A DNA stretch of 51,855 bases from Lachnospiraceae bacterium. Lineage in GTDB: Bacteria > Bacillota > Clostridia > Lachnospirales > Lachnospiraceae. The stretch is taken from positions 1-51,855 of the forward strand of contig CAAGMZ010000021.1 in assembly GCA_900771195.1 (NCBI GenBank), in the 5' to 3' direction. Within the stretch, counting starts at the first letter, position 1; the number at the start of each line of letters is the position of its first letter. This document shows, in pieces, positions 40,832 through 48,391 of this stretch. The notes beneath the pieces were generated by a model, which saw only the letters and a list, made by a program, of their open reading frames with translations, did no database searches and was not told where the DNA came from. The position numbers and the translations under genes are program-made.

Positions 40832-41523
40832 TCCCTACCTCTTTCTGCTTCATCCTTATCGGACTTCTGCTTTTTGTTGTCTGCATAATACCATGCATCA
40901 TCGCCTTCTTCAGGCTTTGGCATATAAGCCAGCAATACCTTCTCCATCATAAATGTTATAATGAAGCACCAGAGTCCCGGTACAAACAAAATACATGGCA
41001 TTGGAATTGCATATATCAGTGCCCACACGATAAGGGCATCGCCCGCAACAAGCACAAGCGTTATATAAAAATATCTGATGCTCATAACAAACGCCAGCTT
41101 CCATATTGCCCCAAGCTTCATTTCGAACCTTGAAAGCACAGGGAATACATACATTGTGATTCCCGCGGAAAGGCATATTATTATGAGGTAAAGGATCATC
41201 ACCGCATCACCGTTCTCCGTCCCGAGACTTCTGAAGTAGTGCATGCCGTAAAACAATGCCGCAAACCACACTGTCATGGCAATTGAGATGACGCATCCTT
41301 TTTTGAATGTTCTTTTCATTGATGAAAAGAACTCTTGCAGGATATTGCCCCGCTCACGCCTCACGCTCTTCATAACCGCGTAATAAAGAGACGTTGCCGA
41401 GCTGCCTGCCGTGACAACCGGAACACAGCACAGAAGAAAAACCACACTGAGAATTATCAGTTCTCCTGTTTTGTGCAGTATCTCCATGAAAGCTCCGTCA
41501 TAGGCAAAAAATTTCTTAATCAT
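40828..41523 (-). CDS. YesL-like DUF624 membrane protein
   Basis: A 231-residue membrane protein with about five helices, the DUF624 hallmark (VFLLCCVPVVTAGSSATSLY), and a C-terminal MEKVLLAYMPKPEEGDDAWY matching the other YesL protein at 25064-25708. The tail is highly charged (DNKKQKSDKDEAERGRE). The stop overlaps the start of the 999-residue binding protein gene. As with the other copy, it is encoded next to a solute-binding protein, so each transporter unit here has its own YesL partner. Function unknown; assembly or regulation of the transporter is a guess. Confidence 0.88.
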   Translation of the reverse strand: MIKKFFAYDGAFMEILHKTGELIILSVVFLLCCVPVVTAGSSATSLYYAVMKSVRRERGNILQEFFSSMKRTFKKGCVISIAMTVWFAALFYGMHYFRSLGTENGDAVMILYLIIICLSAGITMYVFPVLSRFEMKLGAIWKLAFVMSIRYFYITLVLVAGDALIVWALIYAIPMPCILFVPGLWCFIITFMMEKVLLAYMPKPEEGDDAWYYADNKKQKSDKDEAERGRE

Positions 41524-41531
41524 TAATCCGC

Positions 41532-43037
41532 CTACTTTATTGAATACTGCGTAAGATCCGGAAGTTCATCCAGTGTAATGACTATCTCATTATCATAAAA
41601 CTTCTTAAGTGACTCCGCATCGGTGTATGTGTCGCTGTATTTGTAGAATGCAGAACCCTGTGCCACAAACTCACCGCCCCATGTGCACCAGAAGCCCCAC
41701 ATTGCGCCGTCCCTCTTAAGAAGATCCGGGTCGGGCACACAACCGTTTTCCGAAAGCACTACCATTTTGGGTGTATCGGTATATTTAACAGCTTCAAGGT
41801 ATTTATTAATCTGTGAAGTATAAACCTGCTCTCCGGGATATATATCCTCACCGATTATGTCCACATATTCGTCACCGGGATACCACTCGGGATCCTGACC
41901 GTTCCATACCCAGATGAGGTTGTTTATCTTATATTCATTAGTAAGCTTGTCATACAGAAGCCTGTAAAGTTCTTTGTACGATTCAGCTCCCTTCTTTCCC
42001 CACCAGAACCATCCTCCGCTCGCCTCATGAAGAGGTCTCCAGAGAATGGGTACTCCGGCATCCTGAAGCTTGAGAAGCTGCTGGGCTATTGCATCGATAT
42101 CTTCCATAAGAAGGTCATAGCCCTCCTGGTCCTCTCCGTTCATAATCTTCTCAATATCAATGGTGACCGAATCAGAGCTGAATCCCTTATACCATTCGCC
42201 TCTTATGTATTTGGAAGGTGCGTTCCAATGCCAGCAGAAAGTAACTATACCGCCGTCCTTCCAGAACTGTTCCGCAAATTCCACAGCCTTTGACGAACTT
42301 CCGTTCTCTACTCTTGAAGGAGAATACTCAATCATGTCAAGTCCTATCACTGCAGGCTTCTTACCCGTAACATCGCTTATGACCTTGAATTCCTTACCAA
42401 ATTCTCCGGTGTCACAATACTGTCCGGAGAGAACGTTCTTGCCGTAATTATCAACCAGATAACTCATAAGTCTCTTGGCATTGTCAGTAGCATTGGGATT
42501 AACAAGCTCCTTCGACACCTTATATATCGATTCATCAACGGGCTCTGATGTCTGCACCGTAAGCTTGTCAAGATATATCCATCCCCAGTACTTTGTAACC
42601 GTCACCTTATGTTCTCCCGGTTCCATGTAAACATGGCTTATGGCTGAATCCTCAAAACCGTCCGTTTCCGTAACAAGGTTTCCGTACGCTTCGCCGTCGA
42701 CAGAAACATAGTTCTCCTTATAGGCTCCTGCACTGCCTGTTGTAAACACAAGATCATAAAATCCGGTGTCTTTTATGTTGATTGTAATCGTACATTCGTC
42801 ATCATCAGCCTTAAATCCGGCCGCATATCCGGTTCCGCTGTATCCCTGCTGTTCCGATTCTGCTTTTACATTTCCGGTAAAGCTTCCGTCTTCTGCTTCG
42901 TACACGCCGACAACCTCCGGAACAAAAGGCGCTTTCGTCTCCTCGGGTTTTTCCTCTTTCTGTCCACTGCAGGCGGTAAGTCCGAAAGCCATAACTGCCG
43001 CCAGCGACAGGCTCACAATGCGTTCAGCTTTTCTCAT
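41532..43037 (-). CDS. GH26 endo-beta-1,4-mannanase lipoprotein with CBM35-like domain
   Basis: A 501-residue surface enzyme. Lipobox LTAC (Cys23), short Glu/Lys/Pro linker, then a ~130-residue CBM35-like beta-sandwich (VVGVYEAEDGSFTGNV to VTKYWGWIYLDKLTVQT), then the GH26 catalytic domain (~185-501). The acid/base glutamate is in WRPLHEASGGWFWWG, the nucleophile in VVLSENGCVP, and the conserved FCWHWNAP and IWVWNGQDP regions are present. It cleaves beta-mannan outside the cell to produce oligosaccharides for the two transporters. ATG 43037 is preferred over GTG 43043 because AGGAG lies 5 bp before it. First gene of the long operon; faces the AraC regulator across a 266-bp promoter region. 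Confidence 0.93.
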   Translation of the reverse strand: MRKAERIVSLSLAAVMAFGLTACSGQKEEKPEETKAPFVPEVVGVYEAEDGSFTGNVKAESEQQGYSGTGYAAGFKADDDECTITINIKDTGFYDLVFTTGSAGAYKENYVSVDGEAYGNLVTETDGFEDSAISHVYMEPGEHKVTVTKYWGWIYLDKLTVQTSEPVDESIYKVSKELVNPNATDNAKRLMSYLVDNYGKNVLSGQYCDTGEFGKEFKVISDVTGKKPAVIGLDMIEYSPSRVENGSSSKAVEFAEQFWKDGGIVTFCWHWNAPSKYIRGEWYKGFSSDSVTIDIEKIMNGEDQEGYDLLMEDIDAIAQQLLKLQDAGVPILWRPLHEASGGWFWWGKKGAESYKELYRLLYDKLTNEYKINNLIWVWNGQDPEWYPGDEYVDIIGEDIYPGEQVYTSQINKYLEAVKYTDTPKMVVLSENGCVPDPDLLKRDGAMWGFWCTWGGEFVAQGSAFYKYSDTYTDAESLKKFYDNEIVITLDELPDLTQYSIK

Positions 43038-43184
43038 AAGCACTCCTTTTCATTTATGTTTTGACAATTAAAATGTGCTTCACATTCACTTAACAAAATA
43101 TCCCTTTTTAAGTAAATAAATTATATATTATTAACCGGCAATAATCATCATTTTTTTGTGATGCTTGTAGTCCTTTTTTGATTA

Positions 43185-43237
43185 TTTTGTGCATTTCGTC
43201 TAATCTCACAAAATCCCGCTATATTTTTTGTGCATTT
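43185..43237. promoter_or_regulatory. Direct repeats in the GH26-araC intergenic region
   Basis: TTTTGTGCATTT occurs at 43185-43196 and 43226-43237, 41 bp apart (about four helical turns), in an otherwise AT-rich divergent promoter region (43038-43303). TTGACA at 43237-43242 could be a -35 for the AraC gene. Direct repeats are typical AraC-family operators, so this is a plausible site for the regulator encoded at 43304, acting on itself and on the GH26 operon. No clear promoter for the GH26 side was identified. Confidence 0.45.
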
Positions 43238-43303
43238 TGACATATTATTTTATCGTAAAATAGTCTCAAAGGCTATAAATATTACAGTTAACAGGAGTGT
43301 TTT

Positions 43304-44221
43304 ATGCAGGTAACGGAACTGTTTACATCCAATCTTGAAAATGCCATCTGCCGACACAAGCATGGTCAGATTGATGGTTTCCTGCCATCATCCCACACAT
43401 CAATTCCCGAAATACAGGAAAACATGATGTATGTGTGTGCCAGCGGCAATTTTACGATGCAGCCGATGCAGGAGCTTTCTTTTCAGAATGTGGAAGGTTT
43501 TCTCCTCATGTACACCGAATCCGGATACGGCAACATAGAGATTACCGGTGACAGACGCAAGGCCGGACCGGCGAGCCTCCTTCTCTGGGACTGCCGTGAT
43601 TACATAAAATTATGCGCCGGCAGTGAACCCTGGTGCGGATGTGCTGTTTATTTTGACGGAAAGACAGCGGGGGTATTTTACGAAGAAATCTGCAAGCTTG
43701 ATTTTCCGCTGTACGATGTTATGCCGTCTTCATCCGATGAACACTATCTGAAAGAGCTTATGGCGTTCGGAACGATTACTTCGCCTCACAGGGCAATAGC
43801 CGAAAATAAAATACTCACCGATATGCTTACAAGCCTGTTGTTCCGGCTTCATAATGATGATGCGGAGGCTTCCGTAATACCTGAATATATAATTAAGATA
43901 CGACAGCTCTTTGACTATCACTACGAAGAAGAGTATTCAATGGAAAGGCTTGCCGCTCGCTTCGGCATTAACAGATACCGACTTTCGCGTGAATTCTCGC
44001 AGTATTTTGGAGTCCCACCGATTAAGTATCTCACGCATATACGTCTGGAGCATGCCAAAGTTCTCCTTGAGACAACGGATTTTTCCGTAAGTAAGGTCGG
44101 ATCTGCCGTCGGGATAGATAACACCACTCATTTCATAAAGCTTTTCAAGGCACAAAACGGTATAACTCCACAGTTATACCGCAAAAAATATCTTTCATAC
44201 AGAGAGCTCAGAAAAGACTGA
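43304..44221 (+). CDS. AraC-family transcriptional regulator
   Basis: A 305-residue regulator. The N-terminal ~170 residues form a sugar-sensing cupin-like domain (EGFLLMYTESGYGNIEITGD). The C-terminal ~205-300 carries two helix-turn-helix motifs of the AraC/XylS type (YSMERLAARFGINRYRLSRE and VSKVGSAVGIDNTTHFIKLF, then the conserved NGITPQLYRKKY). It is transcribed divergently from the GH26 operon and convergently with the SGNH esterase gene. AGGAG precedes the ATG. It probably activates the mannan genes in response to an imported oligosaccharide, alongside the LacI regulator at 24021. Confidence 0.92.
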   Translation: MQVTELFTSNLENAICRHKHGQIDGFLPSSHTSIPEIQENMMYVCASGNFTMQPMQELSFQNVEGFLLMYTESGYGNIEITGDRRKAGPASLLLWDCRDYIKLCAGSEPWCGCAVYFDGKTAGVFYEEICKLDFPLYDVMPSSSDEHYLKELMAFGTITSPHRAIAENKILTDMLTSLLFRLHNDDAEASVIPEYIIKIRQLFDYHYEEEYSMERLAARFGINRYRLSREFSQYFGVPPIKYLTHIRLEHAKVLLETTDFSVSKVGSAVGIDNTTHFIKLFKAQNGITPQLYRKKYLSYRELRKD

Positions 44222-44231
44222 GCTCCTTTTT
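44204..44231 (+). terminator. Terminator of the AraC gene
   Basis: GAGCTCAG (44204-44211) and CTGAGCTC (44218-44225) form an 8-bp perfect stem with a 6-nt loop followed by CTTTTT. The stem overlaps the stop codon of the regulator gene. Only 8 bp separate the two convergent stop codons here. Confidence 0.75.
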
Positions 44232-45510
44232 ATGATGTCAGCAGTCCAAGAAGATCAAAGACATCCCCTTGGGAATCGGCAGACTTTTTAATTGTTACCG
44301 TATGCTTTGCCCTTTCACCGGAGGTATACATCTGGTCAGCCTTTATGGCGTTGCCCCAGCCTCCTGTGTTATCGGCATTCATTATATTCACGTACTCGCC
44401 GTCAACATACAGTTCAAATTGTCCGCCCGCTCCGTCAGTCGTGGCAAGATAAAGAATTCCCAGATTCTTAAATTCTGCAGTAAAAGTAATGCCGCCATCG
44501 CCGGCAGAGCATTTCCATCCGTACGGAAAGTACCCGCATGTATTTTTAAGTTCAAATGTTCCGGTCTCATCCGGCGTTATTGTACGAGAATCAAGAACAG
44601 TTCCGTCAAGATAAAGTTCCTTCATAACAGGTGCCGTGTCAAAATCATCCGGCTCCTCCATTGTTTTACAGTTTTCATAAACGCCGTTAAGGTACTTCCA
44701 CAGCATCTCCCCGGTTATGGCATGCCCGAGCGCTGACGGATGTACTTCGTCGCCGGACAGTTCCTTTTCCGTATACACGCCATTGTCCATGTAGCTTCTT
44801 ATAAGGTTTCCGTAGCTGAGCATGGGAAGCTTATATCCATACCCCACAAAAACATGATTTTCCTGTGCGGAATTTCCGTTAGGCTGTGCCATAAAAAGAA
44901 GCATGACTGCAGGCCTGTTTTCCGACCGGAGAATTTTGCGCACCAGGTTGTCATAGGACTGCTTATAAAAAAGTGAGTTTCTGTCATTTACCGAAAATTC
45001 AACAAGCACCAGATCCGGGTTTTTGTCCAGCACATCACTCTGAACGCGGTGTACACCAAGGTAAGAATCCGTGCCGCCTATGCCCGCATTGACAAAATCG
45101 AATTCCGTGTCGGGAAACGTCTCCTTCCACCATTCAAAAAATATGTCCGCATAGCATTTCCTGTCAGCGACCTCGCTGTCTTTTGTTCCGCCGGATATGC
45201 TTCCCTCTGTTATGGAGCCTCCGATGCATGCAATCGTAACCTTCTCCCCGGATGACGCCTTGCGCATCACCGCTGCAAGCGCCCTGTCATCACAGCTTGG
45301 CCATTTGTCCGCCTCCTGCATGTCCGCCTCCGATACGTAATCAGTCGGTGCCGGCACTGCACTGTTCAAAACAGCCTCTGTGCTGCCCTGTGTCTCTGCC
45401 GCTGTTCCCGCATCTCCTGTTGCCAAAGATGCTCCGCCGTTACCGCAGCCCGCAAGCAGCGAAGCCGCAAGCACCAGTGAAGCCGCCCTCAAAAACAGAT
45501 TTTTTCTCAT
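44230..45510 (-). CDS. CE17-like SGNH esterase, surface lipoprotein
   Basis: A 426-residue lipoprotein (lipobox LAGC, Cys22, then a Gly/Ala/Thr-rich tether to ~70). The SGNH domain (~85-285) has serine in CIGGSITEGS, Gly in VNAGIGGTDSYLG, Asn in EFSVNDRNS, and Asp/His in DEVHPSALGHA. The C-terminal ~295-426 is a beta-sandwich like CBM35. This is the same architecture as the intracellular CE17-like enzyme at 16054-17166, but exported. It probably deacetylates mannan at the cell surface to help GH26 access. It has its own promoter (45560-45588) divergent from the GH2 gene and an AGGAGG ribosome binding site. Confidence 0.86.
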   Translation of the reverse strand: MRKNLFLRAASLVLAASLLAGCGNGGASLATGDAGTAAETQGSTEAVLNSAVPAPTDYVSEADMQEADKWPSCDDRALAAVMRKASSGEKVTIACIGGSITEGSISGGTKDSEVADRKCYADIFFEWWKETFPDTEFDFVNAGIGGTDSYLGVHRVQSDVLDKNPDLVLVEFSVNDRNSLFYKQSYDNLVRKILRSENRPAVMLLFMAQPNGNSAQENHVFVGYGYKLPMLSYGNLIRSYMDNGVYTEKELSGDEVHPSALGHAITGEMLWKYLNGVYENCKTMEEPDDFDTAPVMKELYLDGTVLDSRTITPDETGTFELKNTCGYFPYGWKCSAGDGGITFTAEFKNLGILYLATTDGAGGQFELYVDGEYVNIMNADNTGGWGNAIKADQMYTSGERAKHTVTIKKSADSQGDVFDLLGLLTS

Positions 45511-45559
45511 AAGTAACCTCCTGTAACATTATTTTATCCGTACACATTATCCTGTTTTC

Positions 45560-45588
45560 ATTTTACTGTAGAAAATTTTCATAGTCAA
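45560..45588 (-). promoter_or_regulatory. Promoter of the surface SGNH esterase gene
   Basis: On the minus strand TTGACT (45588-45583), a 17-bp spacer and TAAAAT (45565-45560) form a near-consensus sigma-A promoter, 50 bp ahead of the ATG at 45510. Confidence 0.7.
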
Positions 45589-45594
45589 ATTATA

Positions 45595-45623
45595 TTGACA
45601 AAGTTTTCCGCAAAGTTGAAAAT
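45595..45623 (+). promoter_or_regulatory. Promoter of the GH2 gene
   Basis: TTGACA (45595-45600), a 17-bp spacer and GAAAAT (45618-45623) lie 30 bp ahead of the GH2 start. The -35 boxes of this and the divergent promoter are only 6 bp apart, so one regulator could control both. Confidence 0.6.
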
Positions 45624-45652
45624 GTATTTATAAATGATTGGGAGGCATGGCA

Positions 45653-48391
45653 ATGAGACGATTTATGGAGCTTTCGGGAGAATGGCTTTTTTCCTTTAAA
45701 AAAAGCGAATATAACGATACAATAATGCTTCCGTCAACAACGGCCATGTCATGTAAAGGAACAATCAATGAGGAATTTTCTGATGGATTTCTGACCGAAA
45801 AATATCCTTATGAAGGCACTGCCTTTTTTGCACGAAGCATCAACATCCCTGAGGGACTCATGGGAAAGCGCTTTGTTCTTTACCTTGAGCGCACAAGAAT
45901 CACGCAGGTAACGGTTAACAAAAATGCCGCCGGAGAATGCAATTATCTCACTGTCCCGCACCGGTACGATATAACAGAGCTTGTAAGACCCGGAGACAAC
46001 CTTATCGAGATAGCGGTTTCCAACACCGGCTATCCCACTGCCGGAGGTCATATGACATCCCCGGACACACAGAGCAACTGGCTTGGAATAATGGGCCGTA
46101 TGGAGCTTCAGATATACGACAGGACTTACATTGAAAATGTCAGGACAACAAGTGACCACGACACCGTTTTTTTGAACTGTACGATTGTCAGTGAATGCGA
46201 CGGTTATTTTGACATCAATATTGATCCTTGTTTTTGCCATATAGACGGACTGGTGAACGGCTGCGGGCTGAACTTCGACATCTCTCCCGAAGGTCTGCCC
46301 ATTCTCAATGACAGTCTGCCTTCCGAGTCCCGAAGCATCCGGCTAAAAAACGGTGTCAACCATGTCCGCCTAAGCTATGACTTTGGCAGCATGGTAAAAC
46401 CCTGGAGCGAATATGCCCCGGGAATGCTTAAGATTATGCTCTCGCTTTCATCGGAAAACAGCTTTGACACATACGAGGTGACTGCCGGCGTAAAAAGCTT
46501 TAAGGCAGACACCCATGATTTTTTCCTGAACGGCAATCCCGTAAAGCTTCGCGGTAAGCACGATGCACTTCTTTTTCCCATGACAGGCGCAGCACCCATG
46601 GATGTCCACAGCTACCTCCGCGTAATGGGAATTGCAAGAAATTACGGCATCAACCACTACCGCTACCACACCTGCTGCCCGCCGGATGCGGCATTTGAAG
46701 CAGCAGACCTCCTTGGCATAATAATGGAGCCGGAGCTGCCGTTCTGGGGAACGATAAATGCTCCCGATGAAGAAGGCTATAATGAAAAAGAACAGAATTA
46801 TCTTATAGAAGAAGGCAAAAGAATCCTGACAGAGTACGGAAATCACCCGTCATTCTGCATGATGTCACTCGGCAACGAGCTTTGGGGAAGCCGTGAGCGT
46901 ATAAATGAAATAATCGGATTTCTCAAGAAGCACGACGACAGGCCTCTTTATACCGGGGGCTCCAACAATTTTCAGTTTGTGCCAAAGCTCTTACCCCATG
47001 AAGATTTCTTCGTGGGTGCAAGACTTGCCGCCCCCAAAAACGGCGTTAACAATCGTCTCATAAGAGGTTCCTTTGCCACCTGCGACGCTCCGCTCGGATT
47101 TGTGCAGACAGACGAACCGGCTAACGACTATAATTTTGATAAGGCAGTCATTCCGGCAGAAAACGAAGGAAGTGCACCCGCAACCGGTGGAAAAATAGCC
47201 ATCCAGTACGGCACCGGAGTCAGAATAGTCGATACAGACTCAGAAACAGACGGCGTTACCGCATCCGTACCGATTATCAGCCATGAAACCGGTCAGTACT
47301 ACATGTACCCTGACCTTAAAACCATCAGTAAATACACAGGTCCCCTTATGGCCGGTAATTTTCAGATATTTAAGAACCGCCTTGATGCGGCCGGACTTTC
47401 GTATATGGCTGATGCTTACGCAAGAGATTCCGGAATGTTCGCCGTGTCCTGTTACCGCGAGGAGCTTGAGGCAATGCACCGCTCGCGTTTTATTGCAGGT
47501 TACCAGCTTCTTGATATTCAGGATTATACCGGACAGGGGACGGCCACTGTAGGAATCCTTGACTCCTTCATGGATTCAAAAGGGCTTATAATGCCTGAAA
47601 AATGGCGCACCTTCTGCTCAGACCAGGTACTTTCGGCTTCTTTTCACAGCTGTGTGTATGTGGAAGAAGAAAGCTTCTCTGCGCAGATAATACTGAGCAA
47701 ATTTAACCCTCTTCTTTCCGTGGACAAAAAAGAACTGAAGTGGTCTTTCTCCCATTCAGGTAAAATACTTGTTCATGGAGGTTTTTCGGTAAAAAACGAT
47801 GTTCTCGGAACAGAAGAAATAGGTGAAATTTCATTTATAATACCGAAGATTCCGGACAACTGCTATTCGGCCAAAATGACACTCTCTCTGGAGATTGGCG
47901 GCACCGGCATCAGAAATTCCTATGACCTGTGGATTTATTCCGATATAAAAGAACTGCCTGATGCTCCCATTGATTTTGCAACCCCCGATGATTTCATCCC
48001 CGGATTTTACTGTGCAGATTTCTGGAATTACCATATGTTCCGGCAGATTTCCGAGAATGTCGGAAAGCCCGTTCCAATCGGCACACTGGGACTTACAATA
48101 TTAAAAGATCATCCCGCCCTCGGCGGCTTTGCCTGTGAGACATACTCAACGCCACAGTGGTACAGGCTTGTTTCGGCATGCCGCTTAGAAATCCTCGACG
48201 ACAGGCTTCCGAAGGACTGCCGTCCCATTGTGCAGATGATTGACAATACAGACCGCAACCATAAGCTTGGCATTATATATGAAAATCCCCGGACCCGGAG
48301 GCTTACCTGCACCATTCCGGAGAATGTTCTGAAAGGCTGCCCCCAGGGCCGGGCATTATATAAAAGTCTTGCGGATTATCTTATGTCATAG
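45653..48391 (+). CDS. GH2-family glycoside hydrolase
   Basis: A 912-residue cytoplasmic enzyme (no signal peptide). The N-terminal jelly-roll sugar-binding domain (~1-160; EWLFSFKKSEYNDTIMLPST, YEGTAFFARSINIPEG) and an immunoglobulin-like domain precede the TIM barrel (~285-640). The acid/base glutamate is in MSLGNELWGSRE and the probable nucleophile in IISHETGQYYMYP, an unusual nucleophile context for GH2. About 260 residues follow the barrel. ATG 45653 is preferred, 7 bp after GGAGG; a TTG at 45638 would include the ribosome binding site itself. Exact substrate unknown: it is not the beta-mannosidase type encoded next door, and could be a beta-galactosidase or related exo-enzyme for decorated oligosaccharides. 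Its 3' end overlaps the convergent gene by 16 bp. Confidence 0.85.
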   Translation: MRRFMELSGEWLFSFKKSEYNDTIMLPSTTAMSCKGTINEEFSDGFLTEKYPYEGTAFFARSINIPEGLMGKRFVLYLERTRITQVTVNKNAAGECNYLTVPHRYDITELVRPGDNLIEIAVSNTGYPTAGGHMTSPDTQSNWLGIMGRMELQIYDRTYIENVRTTSDHDTVFLNCTIVSECDGYFDINIDPCFCHIDGLVNGCGLNFDISPEGLPILNDSLPSESRSIRLKNGVNHVRLSYDFGSMVKPWSEYAPGMLKIMLSLSSENSFDTYEVTAGVKSFKADTHDFFLNGNPVKLRGKHDALLFPMTGAAPMDVHSYLRVMGIARNYGINHYRYHTCCPPDAAFEAADLLGIIMEPELPFWGTINAPDEEGYNEKEQNYLIEEGKRILTEYGNHPSFCMMSLGNELWGSRERINEIIGFLKKHDDRPLYTGGSNNFQFVPKLLPHEDFFVGARLAAPKNGVNNRLIRGSFATCDAPLGFVQTDEPANDYNFDKAVIPAENEGSAPATGGKIAIQYGTGVRIVDTDSETDGVTASVPIISHETGQYYMYPDLKTISKYTGPLMAGNFQIFKNRLDAAGLSYMADAYARDSGMFAVSCYREELEAMHRSRFIAGYQLLDIQDYTGQGTATVGILDSFMDSKGLIMPEKWRTFCSDQVLSASFHSCVYVEEESFSAQIILSKFNPLLSVDKKELKWSFSHSGKILVHGGFSVKNDVLGTEEIGEISFIIPKIPDNCYSAKMTLSLEIGGTGIRNSYDLWIYSDIKELPDAPIDFATPDDFIPGFYCADFWNYHMFRQISENVGKPVPIGTLGLTILKDHPALGGFACETYSTPQWYRLVSACRLEILDDRLPKDCRPIVQMIDNTDRNHKLGIIYENPRTRRLTCTIPENVLKGCPQGRALYKSLADYLMS

